Translations under genes and position numbers: made by a program | Source: Mogibacterium sp. | Lineage (GTDB): Bacteria > Bacillota > Clostridia > Peptostreptococcales > Anaerovoracaceae | Assembly: GCA_017404265.1 (NCBI GenBank) | Contig: JAFRCS010000016.1 | Span: forward strand, 159,128-223,127 | Direction of reading: 5' to 3' | DNA length: 64,000 bases | Notes under the pieces: generated by a model | What the model was told of the DNA's origin: nothing | Seen by the model: only the letters and a program-made list of their open reading frames with translations | Databases searched by the model: none | Shown here: positions 18,835 to 26,825 of the stretch, one piece after another | Position numbering within the stretch: the first letter of the stretch is position 1 | Layout of the letters: each line of letters begins with the position of its first letter

Positions 18835-19977
18835 TTAGTTTCCTTCCGTCTCAGCGTCATCGTCCTGGAGCAGTCCGTGCTCATCGATGTTGCTTTCGTG
18901 ACCGGCTTCATCCGTACTGTAGCGTACGACTCCGTTTTCATCAGCAATGAAGAACAGGTAATCGTGGTGTTCGTAGTTGAGAGTAGCGTCTATCGCGCTT
19001 CCTACTACCTGACAGATAGGCCCAGGAGGGAGACCTGCGTACTTACGTGTGTTGTAAGGGCTTGTGCTCTCAAGCTGGCTCACCTTGAGGTCGACTCTGT
19101 CTTCCTGGAATATGTAGCAGACCGTTACGTCGGAACCAAGCGACATGTCCTTGTCGAGTCTGTTCATGAATACTCCCGCTACACCTGCCTGATCATCGGC
19201 TGTCGCTTCCTTAGTGACGATAGAGGTCAGAGTCAGGAGCTGGTGAACAGTGAATCCCGAGCCCTCGATTTCGCCTCTGCGCTCGGACAGTTCTTCATCC
19301 ATCCTGTCAAGACACATCTCCGTGAAGCTCTCAAGAGTCATGTTGTCGGTCACGATGTATGTATCTGCGTAAAGGTATCCCTCGAGCGGATACATCACGT
19401 CTTTGTTGAGTATTTCATCTGTCAGGAACCAATATCTGTCGATCAGCTCGTTCAGATAATCCGTATCAGCCCATTTCTCAAGGATCTCATCAGGCGAATA
19501 CGGAAGCTTTTCTGAAACAGCTTCGGCTACCTGCTGCAGCCTTGCCCCGTCCTTGACCTCTATGCTCTCCTTGGAGAGATAATCGAAGTCGCCCGTATTG
19601 ATGGCGGTCATTATCTCCTGGAAGGACATCGAAGGACTGAAGATGTATGTGTTTGCCTGAAGGCTGTTGTAGTGGCCTATCCTGCTGTTTACCTTGGCGC
19701 AGAACTTGTTCTTTACCAGCCCTGCCTCATCGAGTATCTCCACGATAGTCGACGCTCCGCTGCCGTTCGGGATATCTACAACGATCTGTTCTTCGCTCTT
19801 TGGATCGACCGGCCTTAGACCCATTGTGTAATAGCCTCCGCCTGCCACGAGTATGGCCAGGATCAGCACCAGTATCCACAGGCAACCGCCTTTTTTCTTC
19901 TTTTTCCTTTTCCTAACAGAAGCAGCCTGTCTTTCCTGTGCTGCCTGGCTTGCCTCTGCCCGTTCTACACGACTCAT
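18835..19977 (-). CDS. mltG: endolytic murein transglycosylase MltG (YceG-like)
   Basis: A 380-residue protein from ATG 19977, which has AAAGGGG upstream; an in-frame ATG at 20094 would overlap the divergent PTS gene. A Lys-rich cytoplasmic stretch (RKRKKKKKGG) precedes one membrane helix (about 35-55). The outside YceG domain shows SIVTKEA with the catalytic Glu, then AGVFMNRLDKDMSLGSDVTV, YNTRKYAGLPPGPI and DYLFFIADENG. MltG cleaves nascent peptidoglycan strands and sets glycan length. The usual NPG after GLPPGPI is replaced by CQVVG, a small deviation. Confidence 0.9.
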   Translation of the reverse strand: MSRVERAEASQAAQERQAASVRKRKKKKKGGCLWILVLILAILVAGGGYYTMGLRPVDPKSEEQIVVDIPNGSGASTIVEILDEAGLVKNKFCAKVNSRIGHYNSLQANTYIFSPSMSFQEIMTAINTGDFDYLSKESIEVKDGARLQQVAEAVSEKLPYSPDEILEKWADTDYLNELIDRYWFLTDEILNKDVMYPLEGYLYADTYIVTDNMTLESFTEMCLDRMDEELSERRGEIEGSGFTVHQLLTLTSIVTKEATADDQAGVAGVFMNRLDKDMSLGSDVTVCYIFQEDRVDLKVSQLESTSPYNTRKYAGLPPGPICQVVGSAIDATLNYEHHDYLFFIADENGVVRYSTDEAGHESNIDEHGLLQDDDAETEGN

Positions 19978-20056
19978 TAAAGACCCCTTTCGCTCGAATA
20001 ATGTGATATAATCTTCCAGATAGTTATTGCTTAAATTATAAAGGATAGAGACGAAA

Positions 20057-21151
20057 ATGACAAAGAATTCCTTTAAAGCGTTCCTTGAACGCAAGAATAT
20101 AGAGATAAGCGCGAGGCGCTATGGAATAGACGCGCTGTCAGCGATGGCGCAGGGTCTCTTCTGCTCGCTGCTTATCGGTACGATCATCAACACGATAGGT
20201 ACGCAGTTCCATATCGGATTCCTGACAAATTCGGTCTGCACCATAGGCGGTGCCGACTACACGGTAGGCGGACTTGCCGTGGCGATGACCGGACCTGCAA
20301 TGGCGATAGCGATAGGCTACGCACTCAAGAGCCCTAACCTGGTACTGTTTTCGCTGGCGACCGTGGGTTTTGCGGCCAACGGACTCGGCGGAGCGGGCGG
20401 GCCTCTTGCCGTCCTCATAGTCGCCATTATCGCCGCGGAATGCGGCAAGGCAGTCGCCGGAGAGACAAGAGTGGATATACTCGTAGTTCCGCTGGTGACC
20501 ATAGGCGTCGGCGTGGCTTTGGCCGCATGGTGGGCGCCGGGACTCGGAGCCGCAGCCATGAAGATAGGCAATCTTATAATGTGGGCGACAGAGCTGAGAC
20601 CGTTCATGATGGGCATCATCGTATCGGTGATAGTAGGCATGGCTCTGACTCTTCCTATCTCATCGGCAGCGATCTGTGCCGCGTTCGGCCTTGTGGGACT
20701 CGCGGGCGGCGCTGCTGTTGCAGGCTGCTGCGCTCAGATGGTTGGCTTTGCCGTTATGTCTTTCCCTGAAAATAAGTGGGGCGGACTCATCTCGCAGGGC
20801 ATCGGAACTTCGATGCTGCAGATGGGCAATATCGTAAAGAACCCGCGCATATGGATAGCTCCTACGCTTACTTCCGCGATAACAGGTCCTATAGCTACGT
20901 GCCTGTTCAAGCTGCAGATGAACGGAGCTCCTGTATCCAGCGGAATGGGAACATGCGGATTCGTGGGACAGATAGGCGTTTACTCGGGCTGGGTAGCCGA
21001 TGTCGCGTCCGGAGCCAAGGCATCCATCACGGGCATGGACTGGCTTGGACTGATCCTCATATGCTTCGTGCTGCCGGCAGTGCTGGCTCCGCTGATCAAC
21101 GCAGGATGTCGCAAGCTCGGATGGGTCAGGGACGGAGATCTGAAACTGTAG
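20057..21151 (+). CDS. PTS_EIIC_2-type membrane protein (orphan IIC)
   Basis: A 364-residue, very hydrophobic and Gly-rich protein of the PTS EIIC type 2 family. About ten helices are visible, with blocks such as GLGGAGGPLAVLIVAI and SGMGTCGFVGQIGVYSGW. No EIIA or EIIB domain is fused and no PTS phosphotransfer gene is adjacent. Members of this family are annotated as putative PTS transporters, but real PTS function is unproven. AAGGAT precedes ATG 20057 at slightly long spacing. It is divergent from mltG across an 80-base AT-rich gap with a TATAAT at 20007-20012. Confidence 0.78.
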   Translation: MTKNSFKAFLERKNIEISARRYGIDALSAMAQGLFCSLLIGTIINTIGTQFHIGFLTNSVCTIGGADYTVGGLAVAMTGPAMAIAIGYALKSPNLVLFSLATVGFAANGLGGAGGPLAVLIVAIIAAECGKAVAGETRVDILVVPLVTIGVGVALAAWWAPGLGAAAMKIGNLIMWATELRPFMMGIIVSVIVGMALTLPISSAAICAAFGLVGLAGGAAVAGCCAQMVGFAVMSFPENKWGGLISQGIGTSMLQMGNIVKNPRIWIAPTLTSAITGPIATCLFKLQMNGAPVSSGMGTCGFVGQIGVYSGWVADVASGAKASITGMDWLGLILICFVLPAVLAPLINAGCRKLGWVRDGDLKL

Positions 21152-21172
21152 GACATCAAAACTAAAGAAAAC

Positions 21173-21205
21173 AAACCGGACTTCTTCTGACGGAGTCCGG
21201 TTTTG
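21173..21205 (+). terminator. intrinsic terminator after the PTS IIC gene
   Basis: AAACCGGACT pairs perfectly with AGTCCGGTTT around an 11-base loop, followed by TTG. Confidence 0.85.
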
Positions 21206-21234
21206 TAAATAGTATGAAGCCGGATGATTTAAGG

Positions 21235-21243
21235 TGATATTAT
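21235..21243 (+). promoter_or_regulatory. extended -10 placed for a leaderless transcript
   Basis: TG-A-TATTAT ends 6 bases before ATG 21250. A start seven bases after the -10 would fall on the A of the ATG. Confidence 0.4.
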
Positions 21244-21249
21244 CGATAT

Positions 21250-22446
21250 ATGAGTAAAGCAAAGTATAACGTAGTAATAATAGGCGGAGGAGCATCAGGC
21301 CTGATGCTCGCTTCTCAGCTGGATCTTAACGGCGCGCCCGGCCTGATACTCGAAGGAGGCAGTTCCCTGGGGACCAAGCTTCTGATGAGCGGAGGTGGAA
21401 GATGCAACATAACGCACGGAGGGCCGATCAAAGACTTTGTTTATGCCTACGGAGATGAAGGGCAAGCACTTCGCAGATGCCTGTACAGGCATAGCAACCT
21501 GGATCTCGCGAAATGGTTTTCCGGAATGGGAGTAGATCTTGCGGATGAGAGCGGAGATCCCGTGGATGCTTCTTACGGGGCGAACGGCATGGATAATGCG
21601 GGCCGCATATTCCCGGCATCAGGAAAAGCGAGGGATGTGCTGGATACTCTGATTGGCGAGGCTGCTTCCAATCTCTGGCAAATAGAGGGGGATGCGAAGG
21701 TTACGGGGCTTCGCATGGATGAAGGCCTCTGGGAGATCACGCTTGAGAGCGGGTATGTTTTAAATGCGGAGAATGTAGTGATAGCAACAGGAGGCATCAC
21801 TTATCCTGAGACAGGATCGGACGGATCCATGCTTGGGATACTGGAGGATCTGGGGCTTGATATCAACGAGCCAAGGCCTGCGCTGGCGCCTGTATATGTT
21901 GAGGATTATCCTTACGCTGAATTATCAGGCGTCTCAGTTCCTGATATGACGGTGATTGCTTTCAGCAGCGATGCTGCCAATACATGCAAAGGCAAAGCTG
22001 CAAAAATGAAGGGAGACCTTCTGTTCACTCATGAAGGACTGTCAGGCCCTGTGATCCTCAACATTTCAAAGTATGTCCGCCCCGGTGAGCTGATAAGGCT
22101 GTGCTATAATAAGGAGCTGCATGAACTGCCGAAGCGCATGCAGGGTATAATGCGCGAGCGATCAAGGGGACTGCTGGGCGATGTCAGGACGAATGTGCTG
22201 GCATCTTTCCTGGACCATGATGACTTTACTGTCAGTGGAGTTGAAGAACGCGGCATGGTGACAGCGGGCGGAGTATCTCTCGATGAGATAGACAGCGCGA
22301 CCATGCAGGCAAAGCGCTTTGAAGGCCTGTACATCATAGGCGAAGCGCTGGATGCTGATGGCATAACAGGGGGATACAATCTGCAGCTGTGCTGGTCGAC
22401 AGCCTGCGCATGCGCTGATGATCTGAGAGGCAAACTTGAGATATAA
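21250..22446 (+). CDS. FAD/NAD(P)-dependent oxidoreductase, HI0933/YhiN (BaiN-like) family
   Basis: A 398-residue flavoprotein. The Rossmann FAD motif GGGASGL is at 12-18. Family blocks are LMSGGGRCNITH, GRIFPASGKARDVLD, ATGGITYPETGSDG and the C-terminal GGYNLQLCWSTA. Members of this family include BaiN, proposed in bile-acid 7-dehydroxylation, and proteins of unknown function. No bai genes are near, so a specific reaction is not assigned. There is no good Shine-Dalgarno, and an extended -10 sits so close that the message may be leaderless. The aldolase gene follows 12 bases later in the same direction. Confidence 0.87.
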   Translation: MSKAKYNVVIIGGGASGLMLASQLDLNGAPGLILEGGSSLGTKLLMSGGGRCNITHGGPIKDFVYAYGDEGQALRRCLYRHSNLDLAKWFSGMGVDLADESGDPVDASYGANGMDNAGRIFPASGKARDVLDTLIGEAASNLWQIEGDAKVTGLRMDEGLWEITLESGYVLNAENVVIATGGITYPETGSDGSMLGILEDLGLDINEPRPALAPVYVEDYPYAELSGVSVPDMTVIAFSSDAANTCKGKAAKMKGDLLFTHEGLSGPVILNISKYVRPGELIRLCYNKELHELPKRMQGIMRERSRGLLGDVRTNVLASFLDHDDFTVSGVEERGMVTAGGVSLDEIDSATMQAKRFEGLYIIGEALDADGITGGYNLQLCWSTACACADDLRGKLEI

Positions 22447-22458
22447 AGGAGAAACGAA

Positions 22459-23481
22459 ATGGTTTCATTTGAATGCGACTACATAGCGGGAGCGCATCCG
22501 GAGATACTGAATAGGCTGGCTGAGACCAACATGGAGAGCCTGCCGGGCTACGGCATGGATCACTACACAGAAAGCGCAAAGGAAAAGATAAAAGCGGCGT
22601 GCGGAATGCCGGATGCTCAGGTAGAGCTTCTGGTAGGCGGAACGCAGACAAATTCAGTGGTGATATCTACGATGCTCCGTGACTGGGAGGGCGTGATCGC
22701 CGCGGACAGCGGTCATGTGAGCGTGCATGAGTCAGGGGCTATCGAGTTCACAGGCCACAAGGTTATCGAGCTGCCGTCGGTGGACGGGAAGCTCGAGGCG
22801 GACATGGTCAGGGCTTATCTTGAGAAGTTCCACAGCGATGTAACAAATGACCACATGGTGTTCCCGGGCATGGTCTACATTTCGTTTCCGACCGAGCCGG
22901 GTACTCTTTACAGCAAGGCCGAACTTGAGGCGCTGTCAGATCTATGCCGCGAATATGAGATACCTCTGTATCTGGACGGAGCGAGGCTGGGCTACGGACT
23001 GATGAGCAATGCCTGCGATCTGACTCTGCAGGATATAGCAAGGCTGACCGATGTGTTCTACATCGGAGGCACCAAGGTGGGAGCGCTTTGCGGCGAGGCG
23101 GTCGTTTTCACTAAGGGCAACAGACCGGAGCATTTCATGACATCCGTAAAGAAAAGGGGAGCGCTGCTCGCCAAAGGCAGGCTGCTGGGAATACAATTCG
23201 ACACGTTATTCACTGACGATCTGTATTTCAGGATCAGCCGGCACGCGATCGAGATGGCGCTGAAGATAAAAGAGATAATCAAAGAAAAAGGCTGGAAGGT
23301 CTATATGGATTCGCCTACCAACCAGCAGCTCATCCTTATGACTAAAGAGGAGATGGAGGAGCTTGGAAAGACAGTCGTATTTGACCGCTGGGGCATATAC
23401 GATGACATGCATACGATAGTCAGACTGGCATCCAGCTGGTCCACGACTGAAGAAGATATAAAAGCGCTCGCAGAGGCGTGA
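22459..23481 (+). CDS. low-specificity threonine aldolase / beta-eliminating lyase family
   Basis: A 340-residue fold-type I PLP enzyme. The Schiff-base lysine is K206 in YIGGTKVGALCGE. The PLP-ring aspartate is in PLYLDGARLGYG. The N-terminal stretch (DHYTESAKEKIKAACG) and the glycine-rich VGGTQTNSVV are as in L-threonine aldolases, which split threonine or allo-threonine into glycine and acetaldehyde. A different beta-hydroxy amino acid substrate is possible. AAAGGAGAAACGAA precedes the ATG. It is likely cotranscribed with the flavoprotein gene; a strong bidirectional terminator follows. Confidence 0.85.
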   Translation: MVSFECDYIAGAHPEILNRLAETNMESLPGYGMDHYTESAKEKIKAACGMPDAQVELLVGGTQTNSVVISTMLRDWEGVIAADSGHVSVHESGAIEFTGHKVIELPSVDGKLEADMVRAYLEKFHSDVTNDHMVFPGMVYISFPTEPGTLYSKAELEALSDLCREYEIPLYLDGARLGYGLMSNACDLTLQDIARLTDVFYIGGTKVGALCGEAVVFTKGNRPEHFMTSVKKRGALLAKGRLLGIQFDTLFTDDLYFRISRHAIEMALKIKEIIKEKGWKVYMDSPTNQQLILMTKEEMEELGKTVVFDRWGIYDDMHTIVRLASSWSTTEEDIKALAEA

Positions 23482-23493
23482 TCCTTCCGAATT

Positions 23494-23530
23494 AAAAAGG
23501 CGCGTCCGTTTATAACGGAAGCGCCTTTTT
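23494..23530. terminator. bidirectional terminator between aldolase and copA
   Basis: AAAAAGGCGC pairs with GCGCCTTTTT, with an inner TCCGT/ACGGA stem. It serves both convergent genes. Confidence 0.9.
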
Positions 23531-23551
23531 GGATGCCTTTATAAGGCGTTA

Positions 23552-23761
23552 TCATTCTATTCCGGCAACTTTATACTCTATGGCTTCTACTGCTTCCTTG
23601 AGCGCAGCATCAGCTACCTCTGGCGACATCGTTACTACTGCGGTGCCTGCCTCATGGCTGACTTCGGCTGCCTCTACGCCATCAAGCGCTTCAAGAGCCT
23701 TCTTGACTGCGGCCTCACAGTGAGGGCACATCATTCCTTCGATCTTCATTGTTTTCTGCAT
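23552..23761 (-). CDS. possible CopZ chaperone from an internal start within copA
   Basis: Codon 794 of copA is an ATG at 23761 with GAGG (23770-23773) 8 bases upstream in the linker. Starting there gives 69 residues: MQKTMKIEGMMCPHC and the rest of one complete HMA domain, the size of a normal CopZ. The linker just before it is Ser/Asn/Glu-rich and unlikely to be structural. Production of a free chaperone is an inference; the feature shares frame and stop with copA. Known precedent: E. coli copA makes CopA(Z) by frameshifting, and many Firmicutes have separate copZ. Confidence 0.4.
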   Translation of the reverse strand: MQKTMKIEGMMCPHCEAAVKKALEALDGVEAAEVSHEAGTAVVTMSPEVADAALKEAVEAIEYKVAGIE

Positions 23762-26140
23762 CAGTTTTTCCTCGCTTTCATTTTTACTATTGTTGACAGG
23801 CACGTCAGTATCAGCAGAGGCGGCCTGTGATGAACTTATTGCGGTTTCCGCACCGGAGCCTTGACCGGCGCCGGCATCGAACAGATTGAGTCTGAGGGCA
23901 TTGGTGACCACGCAGAAGCTTGAAAGGCTCATTGCGGCTGCTCCAAGCATTGGATTAAGCGCCCAGCCGAAAAGTTTTATGAATGCTCCGGCTGCCACAG
24001 GTATGCATATCGCATTATAGAAGAATGCCCAGAACAGATTCTCATGTATGTTTTTAAGCGTCTTGCGGCCAAGCCTTACGGCCTTCACCGCGTCCGAAAG
24101 GCTGCTGTTGACAAGTACGACATCCGCTGCATCAAGCGCCACATCCGTACCCGCGCCTATGGCTATGCCGACGTTTGCTCTTGTAAGAGCAGGAGCATCA
24201 TTTATGCCGTCTCCTATCATCGCGGTGCGGCCCTGCTCCATGAGACCCCGAATCACTTCTTCCTTGCCGTCAGGCAGGACTTCCGCGATCACCTCATCGA
24301 CACCCACCTCAGCTGCAATGGCGTCCGCAGTCTTTTTTCTGTCGCCTGTCAGCATGACGGTCCTGATACCCATCTCTTTGAACTGCCTGATGGCATCAAC
24401 ACTGTCTTCTCTGACGGAGTCTGCCAGAGCGATAAGACCCAGCAGCCTGCCGCCTTTTTCAAAGAGCACGGACGTCTTTCCGGCGTTGGCAAACTCTGCC
24501 GTCTCTCTCAGAAGGCGGTCAACATCCTCAGCCGCTGCTCCGTTTGCGGTCATGAATGCAGCGTTGCCTCCGGCTATGCTGACTGCCCTGGAGCCGTCCC
24601 AGGTGAACGCCTTGACGCCTCCGCCCGGCACTTCGGTATAGTCGCTGATCCTGAGGGTGGTGCCTCCGACATATTCAGAGACTGCTTTCGCAAGAGGGTG
24701 AGTGGATCTTGATTCTACAGCGGCTGCGACGGTTAGCAGCTCATCCTGCGGCACTCCGCGGCAGGTAAATACATCTGTTACCTTAGGGTCTCCGCCTGTG
24801 ATGGTGCCGGTCTTGTCGAGCGCCACTATCTCTATGCGGCCTGTTTCCTCAAGCGCCGCAGCGGTCTTGAAGAGTATGCCGTTCCTTGCTCCAACTCCGC
24901 TTCCGACCATAATGGCAACGGGCGTTGCCAGGCCCAGCGCACACGGGCAGCTTATGACAAGCACCGATATTGCTCTTGCAAGGGCGAATCCGGCATCCTT
25001 ACCGACAGCCAGCCAGATCACGAGTGTAACGAGCGCTATGCCTATTACAGCAGGGACGAACACTCCCGCAACACGGTCGGCGATCTTGGCGATAGGAGCC
25101 TTTGTGGCTGCTGCGTCGCTCACCATGCGTATGATCTGAGCGAGGGTGGTATCTTCGCCGACTCTTGTAGCTCTGCATCGAACGAATCCGGACTGATTGG
25201 TCGTGGCCGCGGATACGTTGTCGCCGGCTTTCTTATCGACCGGTATTGATTCGCCTGTAAGAGCAGCTTCATTGACCGCCGAGTTTCCTTCCAGGATCAC
25301 TCCGTCGACCGGGATGTTTTCTCCCGGATTGACCAGGAACACATCACCGACACGCACCTGCGATACGGGGATCTCCGTTTCGATCCCGCCCCGTTCTACG
25401 ACTGCCGTCTGCGGTGCGAGCTTCATCAGGCTTTTAAGCGCGTCTGTTGTCTTTCCCTTGGAGCGCGCTTCAAGCATCTTGCCCACTGTGATAAGAGTCA
25501 GTATCATGGCTGCTGACTCAAAGTAAAAGTCATGCATGTAAGCCATTACAGCTTCACTGTCGCCTGAAAGCTGCGCGCCTGTCATAGCGAAGAGCACGTA
25601 TGTGCTCCAGCAGAATGAAGCGGCGCTGCCCATGGCGACCAGCGTATCCATGTTTGGAGCGCCATGTATGAGTCCCTTGAATCCGTTGATAAAGAACTTC
25701 TGGTTTATTACCATCACTATTGCCGCGAGTATCATCTGTATGAGCCCCATCGCGACGTGATTTCCTTCGAAGAAAGAAGGGAGAGGCCAGTCCCACATCA
25801 TATGACCCATCGAGAAGTACATGAGTACCAGCAAAAATCCGATGGATGCGATAAGGCGCTTTTTAAGGACCGGAGTCTCTCTGTCCTCGAGAGCAGCTTC
25901 ATCAGCGGCAAAACTACTCCGCTCATTTTGAACGGGATCAGCGGACTTTAAGCTGGCACCGTAGCCTGCTTCGGTAACGGCGCGTATGATATCTTCAGGA
26001 GCGGCGCTACCCTCGACTCCCATTGAGTTTGTAAGGAGACTGACCGAACACGAGTCGACACCCTCCACTTTGGACACAGCCTTTTCGACCCGCGCCTGAC
26101 ATGCGGCGCAGCTCATTCCCGTGACTATGTATTGCTCCAT
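23552..26140 (-). CDS. copA: copper-translocating P1B-type ATPase with C-terminal HMA domain
   Basis: An 862-residue Cu+ exporter. The N-terminal HMA domain has GMSCAAC at 8-14. Eight membrane segments carry the CPC metal site at 398-400. The A-domain TGES is at 295-298 and the phosphorylation motif DKTGT is at 442-446. TGDRKKTADAIA and GDGINDAPAL mark the P-domain. A linker of about 45 residues leads to a second HMA domain with MMCPHC at 803-808, resembling the CopZ chaperone. An internal GAGG plus ATG in the linker may also give CopZ alone. It pumps Cu+ out of the cytoplasm. The CsoR gene lies just upstream in the same transcript. Confidence 0.95.
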   Translation of the reverse strand: MEQYIVTGMSCAACQARVEKAVSKVEGVDSCSVSLLTNSMGVEGSAAPEDIIRAVTEAGYGASLKSADPVQNERSSFAADEAALEDRETPVLKKRLIASIGFLLVLMYFSMGHMMWDWPLPSFFEGNHVAMGLIQMILAAIVMVINQKFFINGFKGLIHGAPNMDTLVAMGSAASFCWSTYVLFAMTGAQLSGDSEAVMAYMHDFYFESAAMILTLITVGKMLEARSKGKTTDALKSLMKLAPQTAVVERGGIETEIPVSQVRVGDVFLVNPGENIPVDGVILEGNSAVNEAALTGESIPVDKKAGDNVSAATTNQSGFVRCRATRVGEDTTLAQIIRMVSDAAATKAPIAKIADRVAGVFVPAVIGIALVTLVIWLAVGKDAGFALARAISVLVISCPCALGLATPVAIMVGSGVGARNGILFKTAAALEETGRIEIVALDKTGTITGGDPKVTDVFTCRGVPQDELLTVAAAVESRSTHPLAKAVSEYVGGTTLRISDYTEVPGGGVKAFTWDGSRAVSIAGGNAAFMTANGAAAEDVDRLLRETAEFANAGKTSVLFEKGGRLLGLIALADSVREDSVDAIRQFKEMGIRTVMLTGDRKKTADAIAAEVGVDEVIAEVLPDGKEEVIRGLMEQGRTAMIGDGINDAPALTRANVGIAIGAGTDVALDAADVVLVNSSLSDAVKAVRLGRKTLKNIHENLFWAFFYNAICIPVAAGAFIKLFGWALNPMLGAAAMSLSSFCVVTNALRLNLFDAGAGQGSGAETAISSSQAASADTDVPVNNSKNESEEKLMQKTMKIEGMMCPHCEAAVKKALEALDGVEAAEVSHEAGTAVVTMSPEVADAALKEAVEAIEYKVAGIE

Positions 26141-26157
26141 TTTCCGGCGCCCTCCGT

Positions 26158-26496
26158 TTACTTCATCATTTTCTGAAGAGTGGTGACAAGTTCTTCAACG
26201 ACCTCATCATTGCCGTCCCGTATATCGTTCCTGACGCAGGTGCGGATATGGTTTGACAGCAGCACCTTGCTGAAACTGTTCAGAGCTGAGTTGACGGCTG
26301 ATGTCTGGATCAGGATATCAGGACAGTATGCTCCGCGTTCTACCATCGCCTTGATGCCGCGCACCTGGCCCTCGATACGGCTGAGCCTGTTTATCAGATC
26401 CTTGTATTCTTCAGGACTGCGCTCCTTATGTTTTTCGCTGCACGCACAACAGTCTTTTACCGTGCCGTCTTTGCGAACATCGTTTTTATTTGTCAT
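26158..26496 (-). CDS. csoR: CsoR-type copper-sensing repressor
   Basis: A 112-residue all-helical DUF156 protein. Cu+ ligands of the CsoR class are seen as C58 (AYCPDIL), H83 and C87 (LLSNHIRTCV), preceded by INRLSRIEGQVRGIKAM. An N-terminal CCAC cluster at 16-19 is extra. CsoR binds palindromic GC-centred operators and releases them on binding Cu+. Two such palindromes lie upstream at 26539-26588, one inside the promoter spacer. copA follows 17 bases downstream, so the operon is self-regulated and copper-induced. Confidence 0.92.
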   Translation of the reverse strand: MTNKNDVRKDGTVKDCCACSEKHKERSPEEYKDLINRLSRIEGQVRGIKAMVERGAYCPDILIQTSAVNSALNSFSKVLLSNHIRTCVRNDIRDGNDEVVEELVTTLQKMMK

Positions 26497-26538
26497 ATAA
26501 AACCCCGTTCATGAAAATATCTGTAACAATGATCAATC

Positions 26539-26555
26539 ATACCCCTTAGGGGTAT
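26539..26555. promoter_or_regulatory. CsoR operator 2
   Basis: Perfect palindrome ATACCCC-TTA-GGGGTAT, just downstream of the predicted csoR-copA start. Confidence 0.75.
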
Positions 26556-26565
26556 CTGCAACCCT

Positions 26566-26594
26566 AATATATACCCCATATGGGTATAAGTCAA
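26566..26594 (-). promoter_or_regulatory. csoR-copA promoter with CsoR operator 1 in the spacer
   Basis: On the minus strand TTGACT (26594-26589), a 17-base spacer and TATATT (26571-26566). The spacer is almost exactly the palindrome TATACCC-CATAT-GGGTATA (26570-26588), a typical CsoR site. Bound repressor would block RNA polymerase. Confidence 0.8.
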
Positions 26595-26619
26595 GTGCGG
26601 GATCTGTTGCTTTGACCCA

Positions 26620-26679
26620 TGCAGGGAAAGCCGTAAAACACCGATGCCGCGATATCCCCTGCAGAGGGATGCTTTTTTT
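26620..26679 (+). other. two mutually exclusive hairpins ending in a T-run
   Basis: TGCAGGG (26620-26626) can pair with CCCTGCA (26657-26663). Alternatively ATCCC (26654-26658) pairs with GGGAT (26666-26670), followed by GCTTTTTTTG. The two stems share bases, as in attenuators. No gene ends just before, so what would be terminated is unclear. The whole gap 26497-26825 otherwise holds the CsoR sites, this element, the next promoter and GC-rich leader repeats. Confidence 0.4.
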
Positions 26680-26712
26680 GTATCAGATTTTGCGTAATAT
26701 AGATGAAACTAA

Positions 26713-26742
26713 TTGTCTGAAAACAGTTTCGCATGCTAAAAT
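26713..26742 (+). promoter_or_regulatory. promoter of the 2-hydroxyacyl-CoA dehydratase operon
   Basis: TTGTCT, an 18-base spacer and TAAAAT with an extended TG-C. The predicted leader of about 75 bases contains GGGCATCG pairing with CGGTGCCC and a repeated CGGCCG. Confidence 0.6.
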
Positions 26743-26825
26743 GTTACCAATAGTGTGGGCATCGTCATTCCCCGGTGCCCGGCGGCCGGCAGGCGGCCGT
26801 ATATGTTAACCAAAGAGAGGGAGAG

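Noticed and set aside
19978..20094. Longer MltG start at 20094
   Set aside because: It would overlap the divergent PTS gene and promoter region; ATG 19977 has AAAGGGG and the normal basic N-terminus.
26775..26825. Longer start for the first dehydratase subunit
   Set aside because: The extra 17 residues come from GC-rich hairpin DNA, and the strong ribosome site is directly before ATG 26826.
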